From assembly GCA_022763185.1 (NCBI GenBank), contig JALEGL010000005.1:62001-126000 (forward strand): a DNA stretch of 64,000 nt, written 5' to 3'. The notes under the pieces are model-generated. The model was given only the letters and a program-made list of their open reading frames with translations, was not told where the DNA came from and searched no databases. Numbering within the stretch: the stretch's first letter is position 1; each line of letters begins with the position of its first letter. Below are positions 18,455 to 28,244 of the stretch, one piece after another. The position numbers and the translations under genes are program-made. The stretch is from a bacterium. GTDB lineage: Bacteria > Bdellovibrionota_G > JALEGL01.

Positions 18455-19654
18455 TTATTGTCTTATCACATAACCTTTTTCTTTAAGTCCGGCCAATATT
18501 TCTTGTAAATGCTCTGGACCTTTGGTTTCCAGTTTTAGTTTTACACTGGTCTCATAAAAAGGAACATCTATGGCACTGCGCTCATGATGAATTTGTAAAA
18601 TACTTGCCCCCAATTGAGCAATAACTGTTGTTAGTTCATTTAAACCACCCGGACGATCGGATATCATCAGCTCAATACTGGTTTGTCGACCTCTTTTAAC
18701 CAAACTCTTTTGTATAACCTTTGACAACAAGGTTAAATCAACATTACCACCGCTGGCAATGGCCACTGTTTTACGACCATTGGTTTTAACCTTATTGGCC
18801 ATAATTGCCCCAAAGGCTGCAGCTCCCGCCCCTTCTAGTAAAACTTTACTGCTGTGCAACAAATAAACCATGGCTTCAGCCATTTCCTCTTCTGTAACGG
18901 TAACAATGTCATCCAAATACTTCTGCATTACCGGAATGGTATACTGACCAATGGTTTTGATGGCAATGCCATCTCCTATAGTGCTTTTGTGACTATGTTC
19001 TAAATCTTTTTCAGAAGCACCCTTGACCAACTGCGACACCAAATCGCAATTGGCAGCCTGTACACCAATAATTTTAATGTCTGGATTACTCTCTTTGACA
19101 GCTACGGCTAAACCAGAAGCAAGCCCTCCGCCACCGACGGGCACCACAATCAACTCAAGCTCTGGCAACTGCGCCAAAAGCTCTAAACCCACCGTTCCTT
19201 GTCCTGCCATAACTCTGAGGTCATCAAATGCATGAATAAAATGCGCACGCTCATCTTCAGCCATTTGTTTACCCACGACCATCGCATCAGAAAACGTTTC
19301 CCCTTCTAAGTGCACTTTGGCTCCCCAACTTTCAGTCGCGAGAATTTTGGTTAAAGGTGTGTAGGTTGGCATACAAATTTTAACATCAAAGCCAGATTTT
19401 GTGCCATGATAGCTCACTGCTTGAGAGTGATTACCTGCTGATGTAGCAACTATTTTTTTCTGATTTGAATCGAGTTGAATGATGGTGTTCAAAGCCCCAC
19501 GCTCTTTAAATGAACTGGTTCGATGAAAGCTTTCCATCTTTAAAAAAATTTTTTCTTGCTCAACACTGGGATGTTGAGTGCGCATGATTGGGGTTCGTAA
19601 AATTTTTCCCGCTATTCTTTCTTGAGCCATCAATATGTCTTGAAGTTTAAGCAT
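18455..19654 (-). CDS. ilvA: threonine ammonia-lyase with C-terminal ACT domain
   Basis: The 399-residue product deaminates threonine to 2-oxobutyrate with PLP. The PLP lysine lies in S-F-K-E-R-G-A near residue 52; the phosphate-binding loop is V-P-V-G-G-G-G-L-A-S-G near residue 175. A single ACT domain (about residues 325-399, S-I-E-L-M-I-S-D-R-P-G-G-L) fits the shorter IlvA/TdcB class with one ACT domain rather than the two of long IlvA. The product could feed isoleucine synthesis or, through 2-oxobutyrate, the propionyl-CoA pathway encoded at 48-62 kb (inference). Confidence 0.92.
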   Translation of the reverse strand: MLKLQDILMAQERIAGKILRTPIMRTQHPSVEQEKIFLKMESFHRTSSFKERGALNTIIQLDSNQKKIVATSAGNHSQAVSYHGTKSGFDVKICMPTYTPLTKILATESWGAKVHLEGETFSDAMVVGKQMAEDERAHFIHAFDDLRVMAGQGTVGLELLAQLPELELIVVPVGGGGLASGLAVAVKESNPDIKIIGVQAANCDLVSQLVKGASEKDLEHSHKSTIGDGIAIKTIGQYTIPVMQKYLDDIVTVTEEEMAEAMVYLLHSSKVLLEGAGAAAFGAIMANKVKTNGRKTVAIASGGNVDLTLLSKVIQKSLVKRGRQTSIELMISDRPGGLNELTTVIAQLGASILQIHHERSAIDVPFYETSVKLKLETKGPEHLQEILAGLKEKGYVIRQ

Positions 19655-19899
19655 GCCAATCTATAACAGTGTGCTCCGTTTTTATAAAGATAAAAAATTG
19701 TCTTAAAGTGTGCATTTTTCAAAGGGCTTTGCTCCCCCTTATTGATATTCCTCAGTTTTTATTTGAGGTGGCTGCATGATTTTAAAGGAACTATTACATT
19801 ATTTTTAGTCTACGGTGTTTTTAAGTGGAACTGCTGTGGCATTAAAAAAATTACTTCGTCATTTCTTCAATTTATATACAGTTATGCTAACTTAAACTG

Positions 19900-21012
19900 A
19901 TGGACGGTATTGTATTAGGAATAGATATTCATAGTGCTTATATTGACGTATGTGCTTTATATAAAAAAGAATTTCGTTCTGTCCGTATACCCGGGCAACA
20001 ACATGATAATCGCATCTATTTTAATATTTTTTCTAGTGAAGATTATATTTATCACAACCATAGCCCCCTAAACTTTAACACCAGTTTTATTCCTTACAGT
20101 TTAGTATGGGGAGTGGAAAAGCAAGATATTGATCCATTTTTTTTACATACTTTTCCTGAGCATTTTATTTTTGACAACAATCTTTGTGTGGGTTTGCAAA
20201 ATTTTAACACTCAAATTGTGTTTGACGCTATTTTCAAACAGCACTTTGATCAATTGGCCCAGACCATAAAGCAACAGATTTCACCGCATATTTCGGCATT
20301 GAACCTACACATGCCAGAGCACTACAATGCCTTTCTTGTAAAAAGCCTTACTCAACTGCTAGAAAGCAGTTTTCAATGTAAGGTTAAGCTGCATTCATCA
20401 AAAAGTTTAATTGTAAACCCGTTCAATGAAAAAAACACCCCATTAAAGCAACATGTTCATGTATTTGCCAACTACACTAAACCTTATTTGTATTACTATA
20501 ACAGCAAAAACTCTCAATTACATCATCACATGTTTACGCAAAATCTTTATCGACTGGACTTGGCTTTTTTAGAAAAAATGAAATATCAACTCATTAAATC
20601 CATTACGCCATATCATGTTTCTTTTAATGCCCATCAACGCAACCAACTTTTTAATACAGCTTGTCATTTAAGGCGTGGATTAACTGAACATACTCAAATC
20701 AAGGCTTTCATTCCTGCTCTTTGCTATTCTGATGAGCACGGCTTACATGATTTTAATTTCAGTTTTCAACGCAATGACTATGAGCAATTTATTCAACAAA
20801 ACAGTGCTGATTTTTTAAAAGAGATGGATACGTTTTTTTTGAGTCATAAAATACTGCCTCATGACATTCATACTTTATTTTTACATGGTGAAGGCCTTGA
20901 TGTACCGGGCTTGGGCTCTGTTTTAACTCATTATTTTCAAAAACCTAAAGAAACCCTGATTGCAAAACCAAATTTTATTGTTCAGCGGTGCGCAAGTTTT
21001 CAACAGCAATAA
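19900..21012 (+). CDS. degenerate actin/Hsp70-fold-like protein
   Basis: The 370-residue product has no signal peptide. Its start (V-L-G-I-D-I-H-S-A-Y-I-D-V) resembles the phosphate-1 strand-loop of actin/Hsp70-fold ATPases, and its end (L-F-L-H-G-E-G-L-D-V-P-G-L-G near residue 330) resembles their adenosine-binding loop, followed by a helix and a strand. Intervening sequence is divergent and rich in His, Gln and Asn. I infer a drifted ASKHA protein that may have lost ATPase activity. It is followed 53 bases later by the YD-repeat gene on the same strand. Confidence 0.6.
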   Translation: MDGIVLGIDIHSAYIDVCALYKKEFRSVRIPGQQHDNRIYFNIFSSEDYIYHNHSPLNFNTSFIPYSLVWGVEKQDIDPFFLHTFPEHFIFDNNLCVGLQNFNTQIVFDAIFKQHFDQLAQTIKQQISPHISALNLHMPEHYNAFLVKSLTQLLESSFQCKVKLHSSKSLIVNPFNEKNTPLKQHVHVFANYTKPYLYYYNSKNSQLHHHMFTQNLYRLDLAFLEKMKYQLIKSITPYHVSFNAHQRNQLFNTACHLRRGLTEHTQIKAFIPALCYSDEHGLHDFNFSFQRNDYEQFIQQNSADFLKEMDTFFLSHKILPHDIHTLFLHGEGLDVPGLGSVLTHYFQKPKETLIAKPNFIVQRCASFQQQ

Positions 21013-21065
21013 AACTTAGACTTGGCAAGGCAGGGTATTCATTTTATAATGAAGTTGTGGTCACT

Positions 21066-22676
21066 GTGAAAAAATTAGTCTTTATAAGTCTTCTGTTGAC
21101 CAGCTTTAACCTTTTTGCTGGCGTTAACCCCCAAACTGGCAACTTTTTCTTTACTGTGCAAGATTACCAAAAACAATGTCATCAAATGACACTTTCTGTA
21201 CAACGCAGCTACAATAGTCTTTACCGCCAAAGTGGCTTGTTTGGTAAAGCCTGGCTATCCAATCTAGAAAGAAGGATTGTCCCTCTTTCTAATATTAGTT
21301 TAGAACTAATAGAAGCCGATGGTTATATCAGTAAATTTTATTTAAAATCTCTGATCACAGACAAAGAAAAAAGTGTTCAAGCCATAATCAAGAGAAAAAA
21401 AAACCTGGACGTAAAACACAGTGGTAACCCAAAGGGCAATGGTGACCAACATTATTTAGATCTCAAAGAAAAAATGCTCAGTGACCATGATTACTTTTTA
21501 ACTCTATTGCAACGCTATCAACCTGATTCAATAAGCTCAAAAAATGCTATTTTTGTATCCAATGATAGAAAAAGCTCTACGCTCACCCAACATAAAAATG
21601 GTTTTAAAAGGATTTTTATCAATGGGGATAGTGAAGAATACAATACCAACGGCGAGTTGATTTTAGAAAAAAATAGGCACGGTACTTTTATTCGTTATAT
21701 TTATAACAATAGCTTATTAAAAACCATCCGAGACTCCTGCGGGCAGTACCTTAACATTCGTTACGACAAAAAAAACAGGATAAAATCAATGCACAGTTCT
21801 CATAGCATCAATATTTATTATACCTATGATGACCAAGTGATTAAAAACACCCTGTCTCGTTTTACAGGAATGGATGGTCAGTCTCTTAAATTTGGCTACG
21901 ACAAGCTTTTTCGATTAGATACCATCCAATTTCCTGAACAAACCATCAAAATTGTTTACGATAAAAACTCTGGCAAAGTTATAGAGCACCATGGACCAGG
22001 TAAAAATAAAAACACCTATACTTATACCAGCCAGCGAGGGAAAAAAATAACGCATATTCGCAATGAAAAAAATCAAGCTCACACCTACACATTTATTCCA
22101 GGCAAAAACCAAAGCATCTACACAGCTCCAGATGGAACTGAACAAATCAAGACACAGCTTGCATGTTGTGGAAAATTGAGTTCTGTTAAAAATAAAAAAG
22201 GTCAGGGAGAAACCTATATCTACGATGAGAATAAGCGTAATTTAATCGAGTTGCAGACAAGCAAGGCCGACAACACTATTTACACATACAATGACATGGA
22301 TCTGATCAAAACCATTCAAAAAGGTAAAGTCATATTAACCGTTAACTACAACTCAGCACACTTACCCAAATTGATTAAAAAAAACAAACAAACCTTGGTT
22401 GAAGCTGACTATGATACTCATGGTAATTTACTGAGAGTTCAAGATGATACAAGTGATATTTTAATTCAACGCAAAAGCAACGGCGATTTACGACAAATAC
22501 AACTTAAACAAAACAACAAAAGCTATAGTGTCAATATCCAGTATAACCGTAATGATCAAATCAAAGACAAAGTGTTTGAGCCGAATTCAGCTTATACGGC
22601 CTCTATCCTTGAACAGGAATTTAAACGTTTATTGAATTTACTCCAGTTAAAATCTTACCTACCCCATACAGCATGA
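21066..22676 (+). CDS. secreted YD-repeat (RHS-like) protein
   Basis: From GTG 21066 the product is 536 residues with a signal peptide (KKLVFISLLLTSFNLFAG). An N-terminal segment (G-N-F-F-F-T-V-Q-D-Y and V-Q-R-S-Y-N-S-L) matches the DUF6531-like start of RHS proteins. From about residue 190 onward there are many YD-type repeats (G-F-K-R-I-F, G-T-F-I-R-Y-I-Y-N-N-S, L-N-I-R-Y-D-K-K-N-R). The RHS core motif and a variable toxin tip are missing; the protein ends with N-L-L-Q-L-K-S-Y-L-P-H-T-A. It could be a shell-only relic or an envelope protein. Its last bases overlap the NYN nuclease start (ATGA). Confidence 0.72.
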   Translation: MKKLVFISLLLTSFNLFAGVNPQTGNFFFTVQDYQKQCHQMTLSVQRSYNSLYRQSGLFGKAWLSNLERRIVPLSNISLELIEADGYISKFYLKSLITDKEKSVQAIIKRKKNLDVKHSGNPKGNGDQHYLDLKEKMLSDHDYFLTLLQRYQPDSISSKNAIFVSNDRKSSTLTQHKNGFKRIFINGDSEEYNTNGELILEKNRHGTFIRYIYNNSLLKTIRDSCGQYLNIRYDKKNRIKSMHSSHSINIYYTYDDQVIKNTLSRFTGMDGQSLKFGYDKLFRLDTIQFPEQTIKIVYDKNSGKVIEHHGPGKNKNTYTYTSQRGKKITHIRNEKNQAHTYTFIPGKNQSIYTAPDGTEQIKTQLACCGKLSSVKNKKGQGETYIYDENKRNLIELQTSKADNTIYTYNDMDLIKTIQKGKVILTVNYNSAHLPKLIKKNKQTLVEADYDTHGNLLRVQDDTSDILIQRKSNGDLRQIQLKQNNKSYSVNIQYNRNDQIKDKVFEPNSAYTASILEQEFKRLLNLLQLKSYLPHTA

Positions 22677-23197
22677 AAATCATAATAGACGGCTATAACT
22701 TAATGTTTTGCGGTGGTTTTTCAGATAGAGATCAGCTGCTTGAAAGATTATCCAACTACAAGATACAGTTACAAAACCAGCATACTTTTTTAATTGTGTT
22801 TGATGGAACGCATCAAGGTACGCTGGGTGGCGATAGAGATTTTTATAAAGGCATAGAGATTGTGTTTACACCCATCAAAGAAATTGCCGATGACTGGATT
22901 GCTGATTATTTACAGCAACATAAGCATGAGTCAGCATCTTTTTTGGTGGTCAGCTCAGATAGAAAAGTACAAAAAGCGGCACAAAGCATTGGCAGTGACT
23001 GGATAAGCTCTGAAGACTTCAGTCAACGCATAGAAAAAAAGTCTGAAGCCAGCTTTGCCGACATGCTCAACAACAATATTTGGGATGAAGGCAGAAAAAA
23101 CCTTGATCAGCTTTACAAACAAAAGCCTAAAAAAGGCAATCCTAGAAAACTCTCAAAAAAAGAAAGACAAAAACGCAAAAAATTTAAAAAGCTATAA
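22673..23197 (+). CDS. YacP-type NYN-domain ribonuclease
   Basis: The 174-residue product has the YacP/NYN signature: I-I-I-D-G-Y-N-L at the N-terminus, V-F-D-G near residue 42, A-D-D-W-I-A-D-Y near residue 79 and V-V-S-S-D-R-K-V near residue 98. These supply the PIN-like acidic residues. The C-terminus is a Lys/Arg tail (KPKKGNPRKLSKKERQK). Related Rae1 enzymes cut mRNA at the ribosome. It is coupled to the YD-repeat gene by an ATGA overlap, which is unusual context for this family. Confidence 0.87.
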   Translation: MKIIIDGYNLMFCGGFSDRDQLLERLSNYKIQLQNQHTFLIVFDGTHQGTLGGDRDFYKGIEIVFTPIKEIADDWIADYLQQHKHESASFLVVSSDRKVQKAAQSIGSDWISSEDFSQRIEKKSEASFADMLNNNIWDEGRKNLDQLYKQKPKKGNPRKLSKKERQKRKKFKKL

Positions 23198-23539
23198 CGT
23201 GTATTCTGACATATTAATTTCATCTATTTTTAATAGAAAAACTATTTAAAACGAAGTTGGGCACGACCAAATTATCGTATCTGCTATAAAAAACATCTCA
23301 TTGTATGATTTTAAATACGCATGGTTATTCATAGCATTTTTATAGGTTTACTTAAGAACATCAAATTTTCATTTTAATCCATCTTTTTTTATATAGATTA
23401 TTTATAATAAAAATTAATTATGATTTAAAAAAAATTATTAATTTAATAAAAGATTAATCTTTGTGTAGTGTTAGCTACATCATAAGATTTTCGCTCATTG
23501 CTGAATGCAAACTGATATTTTAGCTGTAGTGGAGATCAC
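23198..23539. other. AT-rich intergenic region
   Basis: About 340 bases without a supported gene. The stretch around 23390-23460 is almost pure A/T. A short hairpin (TGTAG/CTACA, near 23464-23480) is visible, without a T-tract. I see no tRNA-like fold or strong promoter here. Confidence 0.5.
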
Positions 23540-23629
23540 ATGTTAAAATACAATTTGCCTCGTTCTTATCATAATTCAAATTTGATAGCTGGCTATTGTA
23601 TTTCACTGTTCTGGGGGAATGATGATTAA
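23540..23629 (+). CDS. 29-codon leader ORF overlapping the start of the next gene
   Basis: ATG 23540 lies five bases after GGAG (23531-23534) and opens 29 codons (MLKYNLPRSYHNSNLIAGY and a short hydrophobic end ...FWGNDD) that stop with TAA 23627-23629, inside the third and fourth codons of the next gene. The Shine-Dalgarno is better than that of the downstream gene. I read it as a possible translational-coupling leader, though chance remains open for such a short frame. Confidence 0.4.
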   Translation: MLKYNLPRSYHNSNLIAGYCISLFWGNDD

Positions 23630-24266
23630 AAAAAAATTTATACGGTTTATAATACTTTTAAATTTCTTTTTTATAATTTCAAATTTTAAATTTGATCTTT
23701 TTGCGCAAGATATTGATTTAAGAACAGAGTGTATTTTAAATGAGTTGAATGACCTAGAAGGAACTGTTTCTTTTTTAGAAAATATAGAGTACAGCCAGGA
23801 AGAAAAAAATAAACTTAGACAGTTGTTACACAATATTGAGGGCAGCTATGTTTTCTACGAATCCGAAAAAAATCTCTTTCCACAACTTAAAATTAACCTA
23901 AAGATCTCTGTTGTGAATGATAAAGACTTTCCATTCGTTTTAAGAGTTTTTGGCTTAAATGGTAGAGGAAGTAAAGAAGATTTTTATTTTGGCAGACACC
24001 AGACGCTTAATGGCAATGGTGTTGAAGCAAAGTCCAACCACAATAACATGCTCTACCTAATTTCATTTTTTGATGGTCAGACCTTAAGACGATTTAAAGC
24101 TTACGATTTTTACAACTGCCTTACAGAAAATATGAATAAAGGAAGACCTATTGACAGAGCACGCTTAGACAAAACACTTTTCTTTGAAGAGCGTGATAAT
24201 AAGCTATTCCTTAGCTTTGATATCCGAGATGATTATTACAGTTATTTAAAAACAGATGAATCATAA
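23619..24266 (+). CDS. secreted hypothetical protein
   Basis: The 215-residue product starts at adjacent ATGs (23619, 23622) directly after GGGGGA. The N-terminal 30 residues (MMIKKKFIRFIILLNFFFI) read as a signal peptide ending at F-A-Q-D. The rest is acidic/basic mixed, with a Cys near residue 41 (R-T-E-C-I-L-N-E-L) and another in Y-N-C-L-T-E-N. No family recognised. A 29-codon leader ORF overlaps its start. It is convergent with clpB. Confidence 0.75.
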   Translation: MMIKKKFIRFIILLNFFFIISNFKFDLFAQDIDLRTECILNELNDLEGTVSFLENIEYSQEEKNKLRQLLHNIEGSYVFYESEKNLFPQLKINLKISVVNDKDFPFVLRVFGLNGRGSKEDFYFGRHQTLNGNGVEAKSNHNNMLYLISFFDGQTLRRFKAYDFYNCLTENMNKGRPIDRARLDKTLFFEERDNKLFLSFDIRDDYYSYLKTDES

Positions 24267-24311
24267 TGTACTATTATTCCTCCGGCACAATACTCTATAA
24301 GTTAGTCATAT

Positions 24312-26897
24312 CTAGTTCAATGTAGGTAACTCAAATTGAAAATGATCGTCAGCATAATCTAGAAGCACTTGGTGACCAGGTAAAATTTCTTCATCCAAAA
24401 TCTTTTCAGCCAAAGTGTTTTCAATTTTCTGTTGAATGACACGTTTTAGCGGTCTTGCCCCATACAGTGGATCAAAGCCTTCTTTGGCCAGTTGTTCTCT
24501 TGCAGCATCTGTTAACTTGATCGTTATATTTTTTTCTTTGAGTCGTGCTTGCAAACGTTGGATTTGAATATCAACAATATGCTTAATTTGCTCAGGGTTT
24601 AGAGCATTAAAAATAATAAAATCATCCACTCGGTTTAAAAACTCTGGTTTAAAAAACTCTCTCAATACTTGCATGACTTGAGTATTGGCTTTTTCAGTAT
24701 CTTCACCTGAGGCCAATATCTCTTTCCCAGCCAAGTTTGAGGTCATGATCAAGACGGTGTTTTTAAAATCAACGGTTCTGCCCTGACCATCAGTCAATCT
24801 GCCTTCATCAAGAATCTGTAAAAACACATTAAAAACATCCGGATGTGCTTTTTCTATCTCATCAAATAAAATTACTGCATAGGGCCTTCTTCTAACTGCT
24901 TCGCTGAGCTTGCCGCCCTCTTCATAGCCCACATAACCTGGAGGCGCCCCAATCAAACGCGCTACAGAATGTTTTTCCATGTACTCTGACATGTCAATTC
25001 TTAACAAAGCCTGCTCATCATGAAATAAAAAATCTGCCAAGGCTTTGGCGGTCTCCGTTTTACCAACGCCTGTAGGCCCTAAAAACATGAAGGAACCCAT
25101 GGGTTTGTTAGGATCAGCAATCCCAGCTCTTGAGCGTTTTATGGCTTTGGTTAAAACCTCTAAAGCATGATCTTGACCAATCACCTTCTCATTTAATAAG
25201 GATTGCATGTTTTTTAAACGCTCTTTTTCACTGTCCAGCATGCTGGATAAAGGAATCCCGGTCCATAAAGCCACAACTTTCGCAATATCCTCTTCTTCAA
25301 CTTCCTCTTTAAGCATAGGGTTATTTTGCTGAATTTCTTTAAGGTGGGCATTTTTTACTTCAAGTTCTTTTTCCAACTCAGGAATTTCACCGTATTTGAG
25401 TTTTGCTGCCAAAGACAAGTCCCCCTGTTCTTGTGCAGTTTGTACTTGCACACGCTTAGTGTCTAAACTGGATTTGATCGTTCTAATTTCTGTAATGACA
25501 TTTTTTTCTTTGTCCCAAATGGATTTGAGTTGACTTATTTCATGGTCCAAATCTTTAATGGCTGCTTTGACTTTATCCAAACGTTCTTTGGAATGCGCAT
25601 CTTTTTCTTTTTTCAATGCCTCTTGCTCAATTTCTAATTGTGTTTTTTTTCTCTGCTTGACATCAATTTCAGTGGGTACAGAGTCAATTTCAATACGTAA
25701 GCGACTGGCGGCTTCATCCATCAAATCAATAGCCTTATCCGGTAAGAATCGATCTGTGATGTACCTGTTGGACAGTTTAGCTGCCGCAATGATGGCACTG
25801 TCTGCAATTCTAACGCCGTGATGCACTTCATATTTTTCTTTTAAGCCACGTAAAATAGAGATGGCATCTTCTACACTGGGTTCTCCAGCATACACCGGTT
25901 GAAAGCGCCTTTCCAAAGCCGCATCTTTTTCTATGTATTTTTTGTATTCTTTTAAAGTGGTCGCGCCAATACATCTCAACTCACCTCTGGCCAATGAGGG
26001 TTTGAGCAAATTGGATGCATCCACAGCCCCTTCACTGGCGCCAGCACCAACGATGGTGTGCAACTCATCAATAAACAGTACAATTTCTCCATTGGAACTT
26101 TTTATTTCTTTTAAAACGGCTTTAAGCCTATCTTCAAACTCTCCTCTATATTTGGCGCCTGCAATCATGGCCCCTAAATCCAAGGATAAAAGTTTTTTAT
26201 TTTTTAAGGTCTCAGGCACATCATTGCTTACAATTCTTTGGGCCAAACCTTCAGCAATCGCTGTTTTACCCACACCCGGTTCACCAATCAGCACAGGGTT
26301 GTTTTTACTGCGCCTGGACAAAACCTGAATGATTCGTCTTATTTCCGTATCTCTCCCAATCACCGGATCCAATTTTTTTTCTCTGGCTATAGCTGTAAGA
26401 TCCTGGGTGTACTGCTCTAAACTTTGGTATTGGGTCTCTGCATTTTCAGTCATGGCTTTATGCTCTCCTTTGGTGGTCTGAAGTATTTTTAAAAAATCCT
26501 GCTCGTTGATATTGAGTTGGTTTAAATATTGTTTAAAATTATCATTGTTCAGTGCTGCTTGTAAAAAATGTTCAGTGGAACAAAACGCTTCTTGGTTCTT
26601 ATCCCGTATTTTTTCTGCGTCACTTAAACATTGAAACAAGGGGCCCGACAAGGCTGGCTGGTTTTGTGAGCCTTCTACTTGAACAAAGCTATCAATTTTT
26701 TGTTTTATTTGCTGCTGATGCTTGGATAAATCCGCACCCAATTGCTCTAAAACCTTTACATACATACTTTGCGGATTTTCCAGCAAAAAATGCAATAGAT
26801 GCTCTATCTCAACGCTTTGCTGTTTTAAACTTTGCGCATACTGAGCTGCCTTGGTCAAAACCTCTCTTAACGCCACCGTAAACTTTTGTATATCCAT
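24312..26897 (-). CDS. clpB: ATP-dependent disaggregase ClpB
   Basis: The 861-residue product (E. coli ClpB is 857) rescues aggregated proteins with DnaK. I take ATG 26897 (M-D-I-Q-K-F-T), which gives the usual N-terminus; a longer frame starts at 26966. In order: Clp N domain (1-150), first AAA+ module with Walker A G-E-P-G-V-G-K-T, the coiled-coil middle domain (about 400-520), second AAA+ with G-P-T-G-V-G-K-T-E and the pore-loop G-Y-V-G-Y, and the C-terminal D2-small domain. The gene is divergent from a secreted orphan at 27110. No sigma-32-type promoter was obvious. Confidence 0.96.
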   Translation of the reverse strand: MDIQKFTVALREVLTKAAQYAQSLKQQSVEIEHLLHFLLENPQSMYVKVLEQLGADLSKHQQQIKQKIDSFVQVEGSQNQPALSGPLFQCLSDAEKIRDKNQEAFCSTEHFLQAALNNDNFKQYLNQLNINEQDFLKILQTTKGEHKAMTENAETQYQSLEQYTQDLTAIAREKKLDPVIGRDTEIRRIIQVLSRRSKNNPVLIGEPGVGKTAIAEGLAQRIVSNDVPETLKNKKLLSLDLGAMIAGAKYRGEFEDRLKAVLKEIKSSNGEIVLFIDELHTIVGAGASEGAVDASNLLKPSLARGELRCIGATTLKEYKKYIEKDAALERRFQPVYAGEPSVEDAISILRGLKEKYEVHHGVRIADSAIIAAAKLSNRYITDRFLPDKAIDLMDEAASRLRIEIDSVPTEIDVKQRKKTQLEIEQEALKKEKDAHSKERLDKVKAAIKDLDHEISQLKSIWDKEKNVITEIRTIKSSLDTKRVQVQTAQEQGDLSLAAKLKYGEIPELEKELEVKNAHLKEIQQNNPMLKEEVEEEDIAKVVALWTGIPLSSMLDSEKERLKNMQSLLNEKVIGQDHALEVLTKAIKRSRAGIADPNKPMGSFMFLGPTGVGKTETAKALADFLFHDEQALLRIDMSEYMEKHSVARLIGAPPGYVGYEEGGKLSEAVRRRPYAVILFDEIEKAHPDVFNVFLQILDEGRLTDGQGRTVDFKNTVLIMTSNLAGKEILASGEDTEKANTQVMQVLREFFKPEFLNRVDDFIIFNALNPEQIKHIVDIQIQRLQARLKEKNITIKLTDAAREQLAKEGFDPLYGARPLKRVIQQKIENTLAEKILDEEILPGHQVLLDYADDHFQFELPTLN

Positions 26898-27109
26898 ATA
26901 TATTAATAAAAGCGCATTTTTAACGGCGTCAACTGATGAATCCTCACTTTTAACATTGCATCGCATATAGTTGTGTGTTATTCACGAGAAATTATTTCTG
27001 CGGGGGAAATAACTACAAAAAAACAGTTGTATAATCTAGGAACTGCGCTATCAACTTTTGAAGCTTGCACTCCTAAGTTATAAATTTTAACGCGTTTGGG
27101 GGAAAGACG

Positions 27110-28213
27110 ATGTTTAATGCATATGTGCGTAATAGCGCATTAATTTTTTTAATATTCACCTTTATATCTATAGGCAAAGCACAAACACCAAATCAATTTG
27201 GATTTGTAAGCGGCAACTGCAAATTTGCTGATGGCGACACCATTAATGTACCCTTTTTTTATAGTGGCAAAGGCTATCTAACCAAAATTTTAGATGTCCC
27301 AACACTTCAAATGAACTACTCTGATGCTAGAAGCCGTTTGCCTGATAGTTATCAGGATAGCTGCTTAGCTTATTTTTTTAATGGCTGTAGAATATACAAA
27401 GCATTTAAAGAATTCAACATCCCTCCAATGGAAAATATTGCAAGTGCAATGTCATATCAAAACTTAAGCGCATTAAAAGAAATAATCTCAGAAAACCGTA
27501 AATTGATTAAAGAGTTAGCGCTATATTCTGTACCTAGTCCTCTGATTACGCGATTCAATAATCTAACGTGTTTACCTGGGGGAAAGATTGATGATATCCA
27601 AAATAACCCTAACCCAGAACGCATCCCTGACCCCAATGATGTTTTACCGGTTATAGACGATGTGTTAGAGCCCTATTTCAGAACACCACAACTTCAGCCA
27701 AACATACAACCAGGAAACTATTATATTCCTGAATTAGAAAGTGTTATTCAATACATTCGAGACAACTGGAATACTTTTGCACTGTCTTTAACCCTTGCTC
27801 TCATTGGAGCTTTAGCTGTTTATGTAGGTGTCAATGGTGTACCTGCTATTATTACAGGTGGGGCAAGTTTACCGAGCTTTGGTGCAACTGCACCCATTCT
27901 GGCAGCCACTCTGGTTGCTATTTTAGTTCAACATGGCGCTTGGCAATCTAAACCCAACAGTAACTCAGGCATGCCTTCAGCATCTGTTCATGATTTAATG
28001 ATTGAAATCAATGAGGAGCACAATACCTTTATCATTAAAGGTAAAGTCAATGGTGTTGACATTGAACAGTCTGAAATTAATTTAGATGATATCAAAAACG
28101 CTGCTCAACAGATTAAAACAATTTTAAGCAATGACTTGCACTTGCAAGAAGGAGAGTTTTCGCAAGAAAACTCCTCAAACAATGCCTTCAATAACTCTAA
28201 ATCAGGCTTTTGA
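27110..28213 (+). CDS. secreted hypothetical protein with central hydrophobic hairpin
   Basis: The 367-residue product has a signal peptide (LIFLIFTFISIGKAQ) and the ATG is preceded by GGGGGAA eight bases upstream. Residues about 225-285 hold two hydrophobic, glycine/alanine-rich segments (SLTLALIGALAVYVG and APILAATLVAILVQ) separated by a Gly/Pro/Ser turn, so a membrane-inserting hairpin is plausible. Residues 160-205 are Pro/Asn-rich. The last 90 residues are soluble and acidic. No family recognised. A bidirectional terminator follows at 28245-28277. Confidence 0.72.
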   Translation: MFNAYVRNSALIFLIFTFISIGKAQTPNQFGFVSGNCKFADGDTINVPFFYSGKGYLTKILDVPTLQMNYSDARSRLPDSYQDSCLAYFFNGCRIYKAFKEFNIPPMENIASAMSYQNLSALKEIISENRKLIKELALYSVPSPLITRFNNLTCLPGGKIDDIQNNPNPERIPDPNDVLPVIDDVLEPYFRTPQLQPNIQPGNYYIPELESVIQYIRDNWNTFALSLTLALIGALAVYVGVNGVPAIITGGASLPSFGATAPILAATLVAILVQHGAWQSKPNSNSGMPSASVHDLMIEINEEHNTFIIKGKVNGVDIEQSEINLDDIKNAAQQIKTILSNDLHLQEGEFSQENSSNNAFNNSKSGF

Positions 28214-28244
28214 TTGCTGTAAATTTTCAAAAATAAAAAGTGCT

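Noticed and set aside
23390-23480. AT-only stretch as replication origin
   Set aside because: No DnaA-box cluster and no dnaA/dnaN neighbours are visible; AT-richness alone is not support.
25933-26328. 131-residue frame antisense to clpB
   Set aside because: Antisense shadow of a strongly conserved gene.
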